Assembly (NCBI GenBank): GCA_938008535.1
Contig: CALLKF010000201.1
Span: 1-36,702 of the forward strand
Length of the DNA: 36,702 nucleotides
Source: an uncultured Saprospirales bacterium
GTDB taxonomy: Bacteria > Bacteroidota > Bacteroidia > Chitinophagales > JADIYW01
Direction of reading: 5' to 3'
Of the stretch, positions 9,114 through 17,787 are shown in pieces. The notes below the pieces were generated by a model. That model saw only the letters and a program-made list of their open reading frames with translations. It searched no databases and was not told the DNA's origin. The position numbers and the translations under genes are program-made. How positions within the stretch are numbered: the first letter of the stretch is position 1; every line of letters begins with the position of its first letter.

Positions 9114-9590
9114 TTAGCTTCTTAATTTAAACAAACTCTGTACCAAATCAAATCCAGAATCTATGGCATTTGGCGCAAATAAATCAAATGCGAAATGCAC
9201 TGTTTTTTCAACCATCACATCTGTATTTTGTTTGTCGTCACTTTTATCATTCGACCAAAAATTTAATACTGATAAAAATGCAGTATTTAAAATGGATTGA
9301 TAATAATTAGCAATAAATGGTCGCGCTTGAATTTCACCTGAATTGGTTGCATTAAAAATTAATTCATCAAAATATACAGACAATTCAACTTTGATTGATT
9401 TTATAAAAGAAAGCCGATTTTGTTGAATAAAAATTGCATCACTTTCGTTTAACTGTTGCAAAAAAGTAAACATAAATGCCAGCATTTTCTCTCTAGATGT
9501 ATATTGTTGATATTGTTCATCATTGTTGCAGGTTTGCAACGTATTTTCTAAAACAGTATTAAAAGATTGAGATGTAATATTTTTTTCCAT
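9114..9590 (-). CDS. TetR C-terminal-domain-like protein lacking the HTH
   Basis: A 158-aa predicted all-helical protein. YTSREKMLAFMFTFLQQL (about 45-62) and the following helices look like the ligand-binding C-terminal domain of a Bacteroidota TetR group. The roughly 50-60-residue N-terminal helix-turn-helix is absent: only about 44 residues precede the domain and none resemble an HTH, and the 70 bp upstream holds no frame that would supply one. It sits 17 bp before the ABC1 kinase gene. From memory, the two genes are neighbours in other Bacteroidota, so it may be a partner rather than a DNA-binding repressor. Assignment to the TetR fold is moderate; function unknown. Confidence 0.65.
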   Translation of the reverse strand: MEKNITSQSFNTVLENTLQTCNNDEQYQQYTSREKMLAFMFTFLQQLNESDAIFIQQNRLSFIKSIKVELSVYFDELIFNATNSGEIQARPFIANYYQSILNTAFLSVLNFWSNDKSDDKQNTDVMVEKTVHFAFDLFAPNAIDSGFDLVQSLFKLRS

Positions 9591-9646
9591 AAAAGATTTA
9601 TATCAATAATAATGCAACAAATCAAATTTAGTTTTAATAAATCAAT

Positions 9647-9654
9647 TATTTTTG
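9647..9654 (+). promoter_or_regulatory. -7 box for the polyprenyl synthase
   Basis: TATTTTTG, a perfect TAnnTTTG, ends 16 nt before the ATG at 9671. No TTG is seen at the expected -33 distance. Confidence 0.45.
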
Positions 9655-9670
9655 TTACAAATTGTTAAGC

Positions 9671-10645
9671 ATGCACAGCATTGATGAATTACGTGATATT
9701 TTTTTGCAACATTTAGAAGACGCACGTTTTACGAGTGAGCCAAAGAATTTATACGAACCAAATAATTATTTTTTAGGAATTGGTGGCAAACGGTTGCGAC
9801 CAGTTTTGTTACTTTTAAGTACTGAAATTTTTGGTGGAAATGTGACTGATGCAATGAACGCTGCATTGGCAATTGAGTTTTTTCACAATTTCACGTTAAT
9901 ACATGATGATGTGATGGATGATGCGCCTTTGCGCAGAAATTTTGAAACTATCCATCAAAAATACAATTTGAATACTGCTATTTTGAGTGGTGATGTGTTA
10001 ATGGTGAAAGCGTGCGAATATTTAGGAAAATTAGACGATAAATATTTCAGAACATGCTATGATATTTTTACAAAAACTGCGATTGAAGTTTGTGATGGAC
10101 AACAATATGATATAGATTTTGAAACGAAACAACATGTTACGCATGCTGATTATATTGAAATGATTCGATTAAAAACTTCGGTTTTATTAGCTGCAAGTAT
10201 GAAAATCGGTGCTATTATTGGAAATGCTAATATAGATGATGCTGATCTAATGTATGAATATGCTGAAAACTTAGGTATTGCATTTCAAATCCAGGATGAT
10301 ATTTTAGATTGTTTTGGTGATGAAAAATTAGTTGGCAAACAACCTGGTGGCGACATCATTCAAAATAAAAAAACCTTGTTACTTATTGAAGCATTAGAAC
10401 GAAGCAATATAAATAATGATAACCAGCTCAATCAAATTATTGCAGATAAACACATTGACCATTCTCAAAAAATAAATGTAATTTTAAACATTTTTGAACA
10501 ATATAAAATAAAAGATTTTGCATTGCATCAACGTAATTTTTATGTAGAAAAATCGATGAATGCATTGGCAAAAATAAACTTAGACAACAAAAAAAAAGAA
10601 GTGCTTAAAAGTTTAGTCGATTATTTGGTGGTTAGAGATTTTTAA
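9671..10645 (+). CDS. Polyprenyl diphosphate synthase
   Basis: A trans-isoprenyl diphosphate synthase (324 aa) that condenses isopentenyl diphosphate onto an allylic primer to make the chains for quinones or other isoprenoids; cytoplasmic. GGKRLRP (38-44) binds the diphosphate. DDVMDD (79-84) and DDILD (209-213) are the two Asp-rich Mg-binding motifs, and GDEKLVGKQPGGDI follows the second. Phe is the fifth residue before the first Asp-rich motif, which in this family often goes with shorter chains (C15-C20), but product length is not settled. I chose the ATG at 9671 rather than the TTG three codons upstream because homologues start close to this point. It diverges from the TetR-C/ABC1 pair. 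Confidence 0.92.
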   Translation: MHSIDELRDIFLQHLEDARFTSEPKNLYEPNNYFLGIGGKRLRPVLLLLSTEIFGGNVTDAMNAALAIEFFHNFTLIHDDVMDDAPLRRNFETIHQKYNLNTAILSGDVLMVKACEYLGKLDDKYFRTCYDIFTKTAIEVCDGQQYDIDFETKQHVTHADYIEMIRLKTSVLLAASMKIGAIIGNANIDDADLMYEYAENLGIAFQIQDDILDCFGDEKLVGKQPGGDIIQNKKTLLLIEALERSNINNDNQLNQIIADKHIDHSQKINVILNIFEQYKIKDFALHQRNFYVEKSMNALAKINLDNKKKEVLKSLVDYLVVRDF

Positions 10646-10649
10646 GAAA

Positions 10650-12062
10650 TCACGCCAAAACCTTACTATTCATTTCTTTCCATCTTTTTAATAAAAACCA
10701 ACCTACAAAGGCAGCTTCAATTAACGGAAATGTAACCATTAAAATTGTAGATGATTTCGGACTTGGAAAAAATGCAGCCGTTAAATTGTCGTTTCCTGCA
10801 AATAGCATTGGTAAAACAAAATATACCAAGAAAAAATAAAAATACATGGAAACATTGGCACGTTTTGCATTCGACGAAAAATGAAATAACAATAACGCAC
10901 TTAAATCTCTAATGATAAAACCAAAAATAGAAATAAGAAATGCGACACTGACACTCGTTAATTCAAAATCAAATTTTTCCTGAATATTTTGTGTGATTTC
11001 TTTTTGTCCTAAAACAATAACTAAAATCACTGTTAATAATCCAAACAAAAATGCAATTGGTAAAGTGATGATCCAAAGTGGTGCATTTTGAAGAAATAAA
11101 TCTTTTTTCTTTTGCAACCATGCATTTTGCAAGGTTCTAAAATTTACTACATCTTTTGGTTCCGTTAACGCTAAAATATATGTAATAAATACTAACTGTG
11201 CGAAATAAGATGCTATTGCAACTAATAAACTAATTTTAAACGACATGCCATCATATCCAATAAAAAATCCGAATTGAAATAAAAAATTAGTAGCAATAAA
11301 AAGCAACCACCAATTCGGTTTATCTGAATATTGTAATTCTGCACGCATGTTTCTATAAACTGCAGCCACAATCCAAGAACAATAAAATAAACTGCTTAAC
11401 AACGAAATGATCACTGTATTAAAAGGAATTCCATACCATTTTAAAGAAATTTGCGTAAATGAAAATGCACTAAAAATGCCAAAAAATATAAGTCTGGAAA
11501 CAGAGCCAAATAATAAAAATGCAATAATAAATACACGGTTGCTTTTTACTTTTATGCGTCCGTCCGATTTTCTGATCAATTGTAACGCCATTAAAATTAT
11601 GATTCCATGTAATGAAATCATAGATAGAATTAGCAAAGCTGCATTTGGTAAACCTTGATCTAAAGTACCATCTTGTAAACAAGTAAATAAATAAATGACT
11701 AAACAAATTAACGCACTGTACCAGTTATAGATGGTGCTTCCGAATAATTTACCAACAGTCAATTTCCATGCACCGATAATACTCATCTTTTGCCAATCCC
11801 AGGTTTTTTCGTTGTATTCATCTAAAATGGAATTTGATGCCGATTTAATTCCCCAAAGCATACCTAAAAAAACAAATCCACCGATGGAAACATATTTTAA
11901 TGTACTATTTGCGGCCGTTGTCGAATCTACATTCATAAAAATCAACACGATTATTAAAAATATAATCGCTGGCATGGCTAATAAACGTTGTGTAGAAATT
12001 TCCAACCAAACATTTTTCGCAAATTCAGCGTTCCATCTCAAAAGTTTATTCATGTTTATCAT
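10650..12062 (-). CDS. ABC transporter permease (ABC-2-like)
   Basis: A 470-aa inner-membrane protein with about 12 hydrophobic segments spread along its length. There is an N-terminal helix at about 30-45 and a cytoplasmic stretch (YNEKTWDWQKMS, about 83-94) that looks like the coupling region of ABC-2-type permeases. It overlaps the stop of the ATPase gene by 4 bp (ATGA), so the two are translationally coupled and form one exporter. No solute clue is present. An alternative Met is at residue 4. Confidence 0.85.
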   Translation of the reverse strand: MINMNKLLRWNAEFAKNVWLEISTQRLLAMPAIIFLIIVLIFMNVDSTTAANSTLKYVSIGGFVFLGMLWGIKSASNSILDEYNEKTWDWQKMSIIGAWKLTVGKLFGSTIYNWYSALICLVIYLFTCLQDGTLDQGLPNAALLILSMISLHGIIILMALQLIRKSDGRIKVKSNRVFIIAFLLFGSVSRLIFFGIFSAFSFTQISLKWYGIPFNTVIISLLSSLFYCSWIVAAVYRNMRAELQYSDKPNWWLLFIATNFLFQFGFFIGYDGMSFKISLLVAIASYFAQLVFITYILALTEPKDVVNFRTLQNAWLQKKKDLFLQNAPLWIITLPIAFLFGLLTVILVIVLGQKEITQNIQEKFDFELTSVSVAFLISIFGFIIRDLSALLLFHFSSNAKRANVSMYFYFFLVYFVLPMLFAGNDNLTAAFFPSPKSSTILMVTFPLIEAAFVGWFLLKRWKEMNSKVLA

Positions 12063-12991
12063 GCTTTATTATTTTTATAGTTTTCAACTGTTTTAATGTA
12101 TTCGTCTTGCAGGTTTACCTTTGTTTCTGTAATATCATCAACAGGCATATCATTAGCAATCAGTTGTTTTAATAAGGTTTGTTTTGTCAATGTATCGGTG
12201 TCTAGTTTCAATTGAATTTTATTTCCTAAAAAAGTAATATCTGAAACGCCATCTATTTGTGCAATCGTATTAAAATGCGATTCTTCTAATTTAGTAAATC
12301 CGATTTCTAAAGCTAATAGATTTGAAACTGTTTTTTCTTTAGATAAAGAACGATGTTCAATCATTCTACCATCCTGAATTACTAGCATTTCTGATGAATA
12401 ATCTTCCAATTCAGCTAAAATATGAGATGAAACAATGATGGTCATACCAGTTTGTTGCAATTCTAACAATAAAGCAGACAACGCATAACGCGCTTCTGGG
12501 TCAAGTCCTGATGCAGGTTCATCTAACAATAATACTTTTGGTTCGTGTATGATGGCTTGCGCAATACCTACACGCTGACGCATACCACGTGAAAGCGTAC
12601 CTACTTTTTTATCAGCAAAATCAAAAGCACCAGCACGATGGATAGCTAAATCTACAGCAGCATCAAAATCGCTGTTGGCATCCAATCTACTATGTGCCAT
12701 AAATTGCACCGACTGCAAAACAGTTAAATCATCGTATAAACCAAATAAATCTTGTAAATAACCAACTTGTGCATGCACTTCGCGCGGTTGTGTGATTGCA
12801 TTAAAATCATTAATCATCACGTTTCCACTAATTGGTTTTGATAATGCAGCAATACAACGCAGTAAAGTTGTTTTACCAGCACCGTTTGGTCCAACTAACG
12901 CAGTAATTGCACCATCTTCAATTTCAAATGAGACATCAGTTAAAGCGCGCTTTTCCGGATATTCATAGTTCAGATTTTCGACTAGTATCAT
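12059..12991 (-). CDS. ABC transporter ATP-binding protein
   Basis: A 310-aa ATPase subunit of an ABC-2-type exporter. The nucleotide-binding domain has Walker A GPNGAGKTT (34-42), Q-loop Q80, signature LSRGM (133-137), Walker B VLLLDEP (153-159) and switch H190. A C-terminal extension of about 90 residues follows, as in many antibiotic or Gld/Nos-type exporters. It is the first gene of a two-gene operon with the permease. The 93 bp before its ATG is shared with the divergent META-domain gene. Confidence 0.92.
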   Translation of the reverse strand: MILVENLNYEYPEKRALTDVSFEIEDGAITALVGPNGAGKTTLLRCIAALSKPISGNVMINDFNAITQPREVHAQVGYLQDLFGLYDDLTVLQSVQFMAHSRLDANSDFDAAVDLAIHRAGAFDFADKKVGTLSRGMRQRVGIAQAIIHEPKVLLLDEPASGLDPEARYALSALLLELQQTGMTIIVSSHILAELEDYSSEMLVIQDGRMIEHRSLSKEKTVSNLLALEIGFTKLEESHFNTIAQIDGVSDITFLGNKIQLKLDTDTLTKQTLLKQLIANDMPVDDITETKVNLQDEYIKTVENYKNNKA

Positions 12992-13084
12992 AGACTTATA
13001 TTACATTTAAGAAAATAGAATATACAAATGAACGACAAAATTTTTAAAATAGTTCGTTTCAACTAATAAAAAGGTTTAAAAGGT

Positions 13085-13801
13085 ATGAAAATTATTCACT
13101 TTATTTGCTTTATGAAAAGATACGTTTTATTGCTTTTTATTTTTTGTTCGATTGATACATTCTCAGCTGTTTACTTAAAAGTGCTTTACATTGCAGCAAA
13201 TCGAGTGAATTGCATGGATGATACAACAAAAAAATGTTTTTTAGTTCGTGATAATCCAACGGATCAATGGACAATTTTTGAACATAAAATTGAAGGATTT
13301 GTGTATGAAGAAGGCACAGAATATTGCATATTATTAGAAATACAAACACAAGGTGTTTCTGAACCAGCTATTCCTTTTGATTCAACACAGATAAAGTATG
13401 TATTGAATGAAATAAAATCAAAGACTGTTAATCAGTCAGTTATAAAAGAACAATCAAATAGTTCCATTCAAGATAATTCACGCTGGATTTTGTATAAGTT
13501 AAAGACTAAAAATGAGATAAAGACTTTTTCTTTAGCAAAAGAAAATTTAGAATTCAACACTGCAGCAAATAAAATTTCTGGCAGCACCAGTTGCAATACC
13601 TTTTCTGCTACTTACACAAAAGATGAAAAAAACATTGCCTTTTCAAATATTGAAGTGACCAAAAACACTTGTAGAAAGCATTCTAATGAACCTGAGTTTT
13701 TGTATATGTTACAAAATATCAATACTTACAAAGTAAAGAAGAATGTACTTTATCTTTTCAAAGGAAAAACAATGTTAGGTATGTTTACCAAAAAGAAATA
13801 A
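13085..13801 (+). CDS. Exported DUF4377 + META domain protein
   Basis: A 238-aa exported protein with two domains. Residues about 28-93 fit DUF4377, with CFLVRDNPTDQW and IEGFVYEEGTEYCILLEI. Residues about 137-238 fit the META/HslJ domain: WILYKL opening, then ISGSTSCNTFSATY, NIEVTKNTC and a closing YLFKGKTMLGMF. Such proteins are surface or periplasmic and poorly understood. Two ATGs are possible. The one at 13085 gives nine extra residues; the one at 13112 starts the signal peptide MKRYVLLLFIFC directly and looks just as good. It is convergent with the glutamate dehydrogenase gene, whose end is 9 bp away. Confidence 0.8.
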   Translation: MKIIHFICFMKRYVLLLFIFCSIDTFSAVYLKVLYIAANRVNCMDDTTKKCFLVRDNPTDQWTIFEHKIEGFVYEEGTEYCILLEIQTQGVSEPAIPFDSTQIKYVLNEIKSKTVNQSVIKEQSNSSIQDNSRWILYKLKTKNEIKTFSLAKENLEFNTAANKISGSTSCNTFSATYTKDEKNIAFSNIEVTKNTCRKHSNEPEFLYMLQNINTYKVKKNVLYLFKGKTMLGMFTKKK

Positions 13802-13810
13802 AATTCTGAA

Positions 13811-15214
13811 TCAAGGAAACACACCTAATTCCATATAAGAAGCACCTACCTTGTTAATTGCATTTACGTAAGCTGCAGTTCTTAAACTGATTTTTTTATG
13901 CTTTTTCCAAATTTCATGAATGTTTTCATACGAATACATCATCGTATCTTCTAAACCTGAACGAACTAAATCTAATTCGCTGGCACCGTGAATAATGTTT
14001 CTTTCTTCTTTTGATATTTTTTTACCTGTATTTTTTTCAATCATATTCATTAGCTGATTGAAAGAAGAATCTTGAAAACGTTGATCTAATCTACCAAAAC
14101 TAACGTGCGATAAATTTTTCAACCATTCGAAATAAGAAACGGTAACACCACCAGCATTTAAATATAAATCAGGCACTATTAAGATTCCTTTTTTTAATAA
14201 TATTTGCTCAGCTTCAGGTGTTACAGGACCATTTGCACCTTCGCCAATTATTTTTGCTTTAATACGTGGTGCATTTTCTTTGGTAATTTGATTTTCCAAG
14301 GCAGCTGGCACCAAAATATCACATTCATGTTCCATCAATAAGTTAGAATGCTTGATAAACTTGGCTTTTGGATAATCGCGTATGGTTTTATTTTCAAGTT
14401 GGTATTTTTTCAAATCTTCAATATCGATGCCTTTAGCATTATACAAACCACCTTCAAATTCAGCAACGCCAACAACTAGCGCACCATTTTCTTCCATCAC
14501 TTTAGAAGTATAATAGCCAACATTTCCAAAACCTTGTACAATTACTTTTTTCCCTTCAATACCAACCGTTAAACCTAATTTTTTCATGTCTTCAGCATGA
14601 CTACAAGCTTGGCGCAAACCATAAAAAACACCACGACCAGTTGCTTCTGTTCTACCATGCACACCACCTAATGAGATTGGTTTTCCAGTTACACAACCTG
14701 CAGCGTCAATTTGTGATGGATTAAATTGAATGTAAGTATCCACAATCCAACTCATTTCGCGCTCACCAGTTCCATAATCAGGCGCTGGAACGTCTAAAGA
14801 TGGTCCGATGAAACCTTTTTTAATCAACTCAAATGTATAACGACGTGTTATTTTTTCAAGTTGTTCAACTGTATAATTTTTAGGATTGATTTTGATACCA
14901 CCTTTAGCACCACCAAATGGAACATCTACTACCGAACATTTATAAGTCATCAGTGCAGCCAACGCCATTACTTCATCTTGATTTACCATTTCGCTGTAGC
15001 GAATACCACCTTTGGTTGGTAATTTATGATGTGAATGTTGCACGCGATACGCTTCGATTACTTCAATCCTATCGCCTATTTTAACGGGAAAATTGATTTG
15101 ATAAACAGCATTACATGCTTTGATTTGATCGATAAGTCCTTTTGGAAAATTTGTGAAGGCAGCAGCCTGATCTACGTAGGTTTGTACGTTTTGAAAAAAT
15201 TTAATGTCGCTCAT
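13811..15214 (-). CDS. gdhA: Glu/Leu/Phe/Val dehydrogenase (glutamate dehydrogenase type)
   Basis: A 467-aa amino-acid dehydrogenase, most like glutamate dehydrogenase, interconverting glutamate and 2-oxoglutarate plus ammonium in the cytoplasm. KGGIRYSEMV (about 68-77), the catalytic-Lys segment PFGGAKGGI (99-107) and DVPAPDYGTG (141-150) are the substrate site. GFGNVG (228-233) is the dinucleotide-binding loop. An acidic residue after the second Rossmann strand (VAEFEGG) hints at NAD rather than NADP (inference). It starts 7 bp after the CcmD-like gene's stop, and the CBS-type gene lies upstream, so the three are probably co-transcribed. Confidence 0.93.
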   Translation of the reverse strand: MSDIKFFQNVQTYVDQAAAFTNFPKGLIDQIKACNAVYQINFPVKIGDRIEVIEAYRVQHSHHKLPTKGGIRYSEMVNQDEVMALAALMTYKCSVVDVPFGGAKGGIKINPKNYTVEQLEKITRRYTFELIKKGFIGPSLDVPAPDYGTGEREMSWIVDTYIQFNPSQIDAAGCVTGKPISLGGVHGRTEATGRGVFYGLRQACSHAEDMKKLGLTVGIEGKKVIVQGFGNVGYYTSKVMEENGALVVGVAEFEGGLYNAKGIDIEDLKKYQLENKTIRDYPKAKFIKHSNLLMEHECDILVPAALENQITKENAPRIKAKIIGEGANGPVTPEAEQILLKKGILIVPDLYLNAGGVTVSYFEWLKNLSHVSFGRLDQRFQDSSFNQLMNMIEKNTGKKISKEERNIIHGASELDLVRSGLEDTMMYSYENIHEIWKKHKKISLRTAAYVNAINKVGASYMELGVFP

Positions 15215-15221
15215 TTTTAAT

Positions 15222-15434
15222 TTACTTTTTTAATTCTTCTTCCAGTTTCTTTATTTTTCTTTCTAAAGTAAAAAGATAAATAAAAATGCCAATTAAAATA
15301 ACTGATAACACGACAATTACAGCATATAATTTATTGCTTTTTGCCAGATTATCTGCTACTGATATTGTTTGTGCATTTAACATTTTAGAAACAGTTCCGA
15401 AAAGTAGAATTAAAATTGCAGATTTCTTATACAT
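15222..15434 (-). CDS. CcmD-like small membrane protein
   Basis: A 70-aa protein read from the ATG at 15434: signal-like MYKKSAILILLFG to about residue 22 (NAQ), then one membrane helix (about 36-57, YAVIVVLSVILIGIFIYLF) and a charged tail ERKIKKLEEELKK. This size and layout fit the CcmD-like proteins that in Bacteroidota sit near cytochrome c maturation genes. A TTG start 69 bp further upstream would overlap the previous gene and add a non-signal sequence, so I rejected it. No ccmB or ccmC gene is adjacent. The next gene is the dehydrogenase, a pairing I recall from other Bacteroidota. Confidence 0.7.
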   Translation of the reverse strand: MYKKSAILILLFGTVSKMLNAQTISVADNLAKSNKLYAVIVVLSVILIGIFIYLFTLERKIKKLEEELKK

Positions 15435-15499
15435 GTGTAAAAATATTTTTTTAAATAGATGTTGATAAAAAAAGAATTGGTGAATTAGATTGGCTGATT

Positions 15500-16486
15500 T
15501 CAATCAATAAAACCTTTTTCTTTCATCCATTTATCGTTAAAGAATTTGCCAATATAGCGCGAACCATGATCGTGTGTGGCAATAATTACCAAATCATCTT
15601 TTGTAAACGGAAATTTCTCATGAATTTGCAACACACCTTGTACCGCAGAACCAGCAGAATTTCCTAAGAACAAACCTTCTTCTTTTGCTAATCTTCGTTG
15701 CATTAATGCTGCTTCTTTGTCAGTAACTTTTTCTACAAAATCAATCAATGAAAAATCGTAATTTTTTGGAATAATATCTTCGCCAATTCCTTCTGTAATA
15801 TATGAATGAATTTCTGCTGGATCAAAAGTACCTGTTTCGTGAAATTGTTTTAAAATAGAACCATACGTATCAATTCCATAGCTTTTTATAGCTGGGTTTT
15901 GTTCTTTTAAGAATTTGGTAGTTCCTGTAATGGTACCACCAGTTCCAATTCCAGTAACAAAATGCGTTATTTTGCCATCTGTTTGTCGCCAAATTTCCGG
16001 ACCTGTGCTTTCGTAATGAGCTTGTCTGTTTGATAAATTATCGTATTGATTCATCCAAACAGAATTTGGAATTTCTTTTGACAATCGTTCTGCAACTGAA
16101 TAATATGAACGTGGATCTGCAGATTCAACTGCAGTTGGGCACACAATTACTTCAGCACCCATGGCGCGCAAAATATCAAACTTTTCTGGTGATTGTTTAT
16201 CTGTTGAAGTGAAAATACATTTGTAACCTTTTACGCAAGCAACAATTGCCAAACCCATGCCTGTATTGCCAGAGGTGCATTCGATAATAGTGCCGCCAGG
16301 TTGTAATCTGCCGTCTTTTTCGGCATCTTCTACCATTTTCAATGCCATTCTATCTTTGATAGAATTACCTGGATTTCCGTATTCAACTTTAACGCAAATA
16401 GTTGCAGGAATATGTGCAGTAATTTTGTTCAGTTTCACAATTGGTGTATTGCCAATTGTCTCTAGTATGTTGCTGTAAATTTGCAT
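15500..16486 (-). CDS. PLP-dependent cystathionine beta-synthase-type enzyme
   Basis: A 328-aa fold-type II PLP enzyme. K44 (GNSIKDRM) is the Schiff-base lysine, SGNTG (72-76) binds the substrate carboxylate, and GTGGTITG holds the PLP phosphate. Three segments look more like cystathionine beta-synthase than O-acetylserine sulfhydrylase: the DPRSYYSVAERL region, the ASN-like YDNLSNRQAHYESTGPEIW stretch, and the C-terminal KFFNDKWMKEKGF. It lacks the CBS regulatory domains of the eukaryotic enzyme. It probably joins serine (or an activated form) with homocysteine or sulfide in the cytoplasm; the exact reaction is unsettled. A TAnnTTTG box ends 5 nt before the ATG. Confidence 0.85.
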   Translation of the reverse strand: MQIYSNILETIGNTPIVKLNKITAHIPATICVKVEYGNPGNSIKDRMALKMVEDAEKDGRLQPGGTIIECTSGNTGMGLAIVACVKGYKCIFTSTDKQSPEKFDILRAMGAEVIVCPTAVESADPRSYYSVAERLSKEIPNSVWMNQYDNLSNRQAHYESTGPEIWRQTDGKITHFVTGIGTGGTITGTTKFLKEQNPAIKSYGIDTYGSILKQFHETGTFDPAEIHSYITEGIGEDIIPKNYDFSLIDFVEKVTDKEAALMQRRLAKEEGLFLGNSAGSAVQGVLQIHEKFPFTKDDLVIIATHDHGSRYIGKFFNDKWMKEKGFID

Positions 16487-16491
16487 TATCG

Positions 16492-16499
16492 CAAAGATA
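16492..16499 (-). promoter_or_regulatory. -7 box for the CBS-type gene
   Basis: TATCTTTG on the minus strand, a perfect TAnnTTTG, ends 5 nt before the ATG, so the transcript is probably leaderless or nearly so. Confidence 0.5.
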
Positions 16500-16546
16500 G
16501 AAAAAATAATTTAAGTGATGGAAAAAGTGAAAGTGATAGTGTCATA

Positions 16547-16990
16547 TTATTCCAACAATCTACGATGATAATTGATTTGTCCAATGTGGTAATTTAAATG
16601 CGTTAACAAGTGGAACAACATATAATCTGTTTTGACAATTTGACCATGTTTTTCTAACGGAAAATTTGCTTCAAAATCTGCATCGTTTAAATTTTTCAAT
16701 GTATTTACTACTATTGGAATGAGTTTGTCGATTTCAGAATGCAGTTCACATCGTGGAATATTTTTAGAAGAGAATTCCAATTCACGTTGACGCACATAGC
16801 CAGTATTTCCGAGTGTTGCGCCAATAAAATGATTTAGATTGCCAATTAAATGTAAACATAAATTTCCAGCAGAATTAGAGATTTTATTTTCTACTTTCCA
16901 AAGATTGGTTTCATCTTTATACAAACTTATTTCTTCTTTTAATTTCAACATATCTCTTTCAAAGAAATCAGCTAATAATAAATTAAGCAT
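16547..16990 (-). CDS. DinB-like four-helix protein
   Basis: A 147-aa helical protein of the DinB/DUF1572 type. Family members are four-helix bundles that bind a metal through three His, some acting as thiol transferases or hydrolases. Here LCLHLIGNLNHFIG (about 44-57) and HLLTHLNYHIGQINYHRRLL (about 127-146) carry the candidate metal-binding His. It starts 5 bp after the mqnB stop, so it is co-transcribed with mqnB, but I see no known functional link. Specific substrate unknown. Confidence 0.8.
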   Translation of the reverse strand: MLNLLLADFFERDMLKLKEEISLYKDETNLWKVENKISNSAGNLCLHLIGNLNHFIGATLGNTGYVRQRELEFSSKNIPRCELHSEIDKLIPIVVNTLKNLNDADFEANFPLEKHGQIVKTDYMLFHLLTHLNYHIGQINYHRRLLE

Positions 16991-16995
16991 CGTAT

Positions 16996-17685
16996 TTATT
17001 TTAAATATTGGATAATAGTTACAAGTTCTTTATTTAAATTTTGAATTGACAATTTCAAATTCCAATTTTCTTTATTTCGTTTTTCTACATAATTGGAAAT
17101 CGCACGAATTTCAATTCCAGGTTTTTGTATTAATTTCAATACATAATAAAATGCCAAACCTTCCATATTTTCGGTATCAGCTTGGTATTTTTCTTCAATA
17201 ATCTTTATAGTTTTTTCGTTTCCATGTACTTTGTTTACTGTAATAGACGTTGCCTTTAGTAAATTTATTTTTTTATGAAAATCTGATAAAATTGGTTCGC
17301 ACAAACTATATTGAAATGCATCTTCCATTTTATCAATAAAACCTAAATCAAAAAAATCCTGGAATTCTTCATCATTTTCCACACCAAAGTCGCCATACGT
17401 TTCTGAGATTACTTGCACTACTTCACCAATTTTTAGATTTCTGTTAAATGCACCACAAACACCAGCATCGATAAAAAAATCGCGGTTATATTTTGCAGTA
17501 TATAAAGCCAAATGTGCTGCTGTGTTGAGCATACCCATTCCAGTAATCAAAAAATGTAAATTTTCGTTGGCAACAAATAAACCAATAAAATCAGTTGATT
17601 TTGGCTGAAATTCATCCAATAATGGTTGTAATTCGAGTTTTGTGGCAGCAACGATAGTGATTCTTGGATTTAAGATTTCAGACAT
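16996..17685 (-). CDS. mqnB: Futalosine hydrolase
   Basis: MqnB removes hypoxanthine from futalosine, giving dehypoxanthine futalosine for the next step of menaquinone synthesis. The 229-aa protein has the nucleoside phosphorylase/MTAN fold: TGMGMLNTAAH (48-58), DAGVCGAF (73-80), and ENMEG (172-176) with the purine/ribose-binding Met-Glu. The closing SNYVEKRNKENWNL (197-210) distinguishes futalosine hydrolases from MTA/SAH nucleosidases, as I know the family. It heads a two-gene unit with the DinB-like gene. A TAnnTTTG box lies 30 nt upstream inside a 13-bp inverted repeat. Confidence 0.92.
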   Translation of the reverse strand: MSEILNPRITIVAATKLELQPLLDEFQPKSTDFIGLFVANENLHFLITGMGMLNTAAHLALYTAKYNRDFFIDAGVCGAFNRNLKIGEVVQVISETYGDFGVENDEEFQDFFDLGFIDKMEDAFQYSLCEPILSDFHKKINLLKATSITVNKVHGNEKTIKIIEEKYQADTENMEGLAFYYVLKLIQKPGIEIRAISNYVEKRNKENWNLKLSIQNLNKELVTIIQYLK

Positions 17686-17686
17686 A

Positions 17687-17761
17687 AGATTTGAGATTTC
17701 TTATCAAATTAAAAGCAAATATAGAGTTTAATTAAAAAATAACGTGTCAAATCTCAAATCT
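17687..17761. repeat. 13-bp inverted repeat in the mqnB/PTPS divergent region
   Basis: AGATTTGAGATTT (17687-17699) and its perfect complement AAATCTCAAATCT (17749-17761) face each other across 49 bp. The right arm continues as further AAATCT-like copies to about 17775. The pair brackets the mqnB -7 box and may be an operator, or may be one of the iterated border tracts seen elsewhere. Confidence 0.6.
17716..17723 (-). promoter_or_regulatory. mqnB: -7 box for mqnB
   Basis: TATATTTG on the minus strand, a perfect TAnnTTTG, ends 30 nt before the mqnB ATG. Confidence 0.45.
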
Positions 17762-17787
17762 CAAATCATAAATCTTAATTTTACTTC

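Noticed and set aside
9591..9670. Frameshifted HTH half of the TetR-like gene
   Set aside because: The sequence upstream of the start, in all minus-strand frames, has stops and no helix-turn-helix-like residues.
15435..15503. N-terminal extension of the CcmD-like protein from a TTG
   Set aside because: It would overlap the upstream gene and bury the signal peptide that begins at the ATG at 15434.
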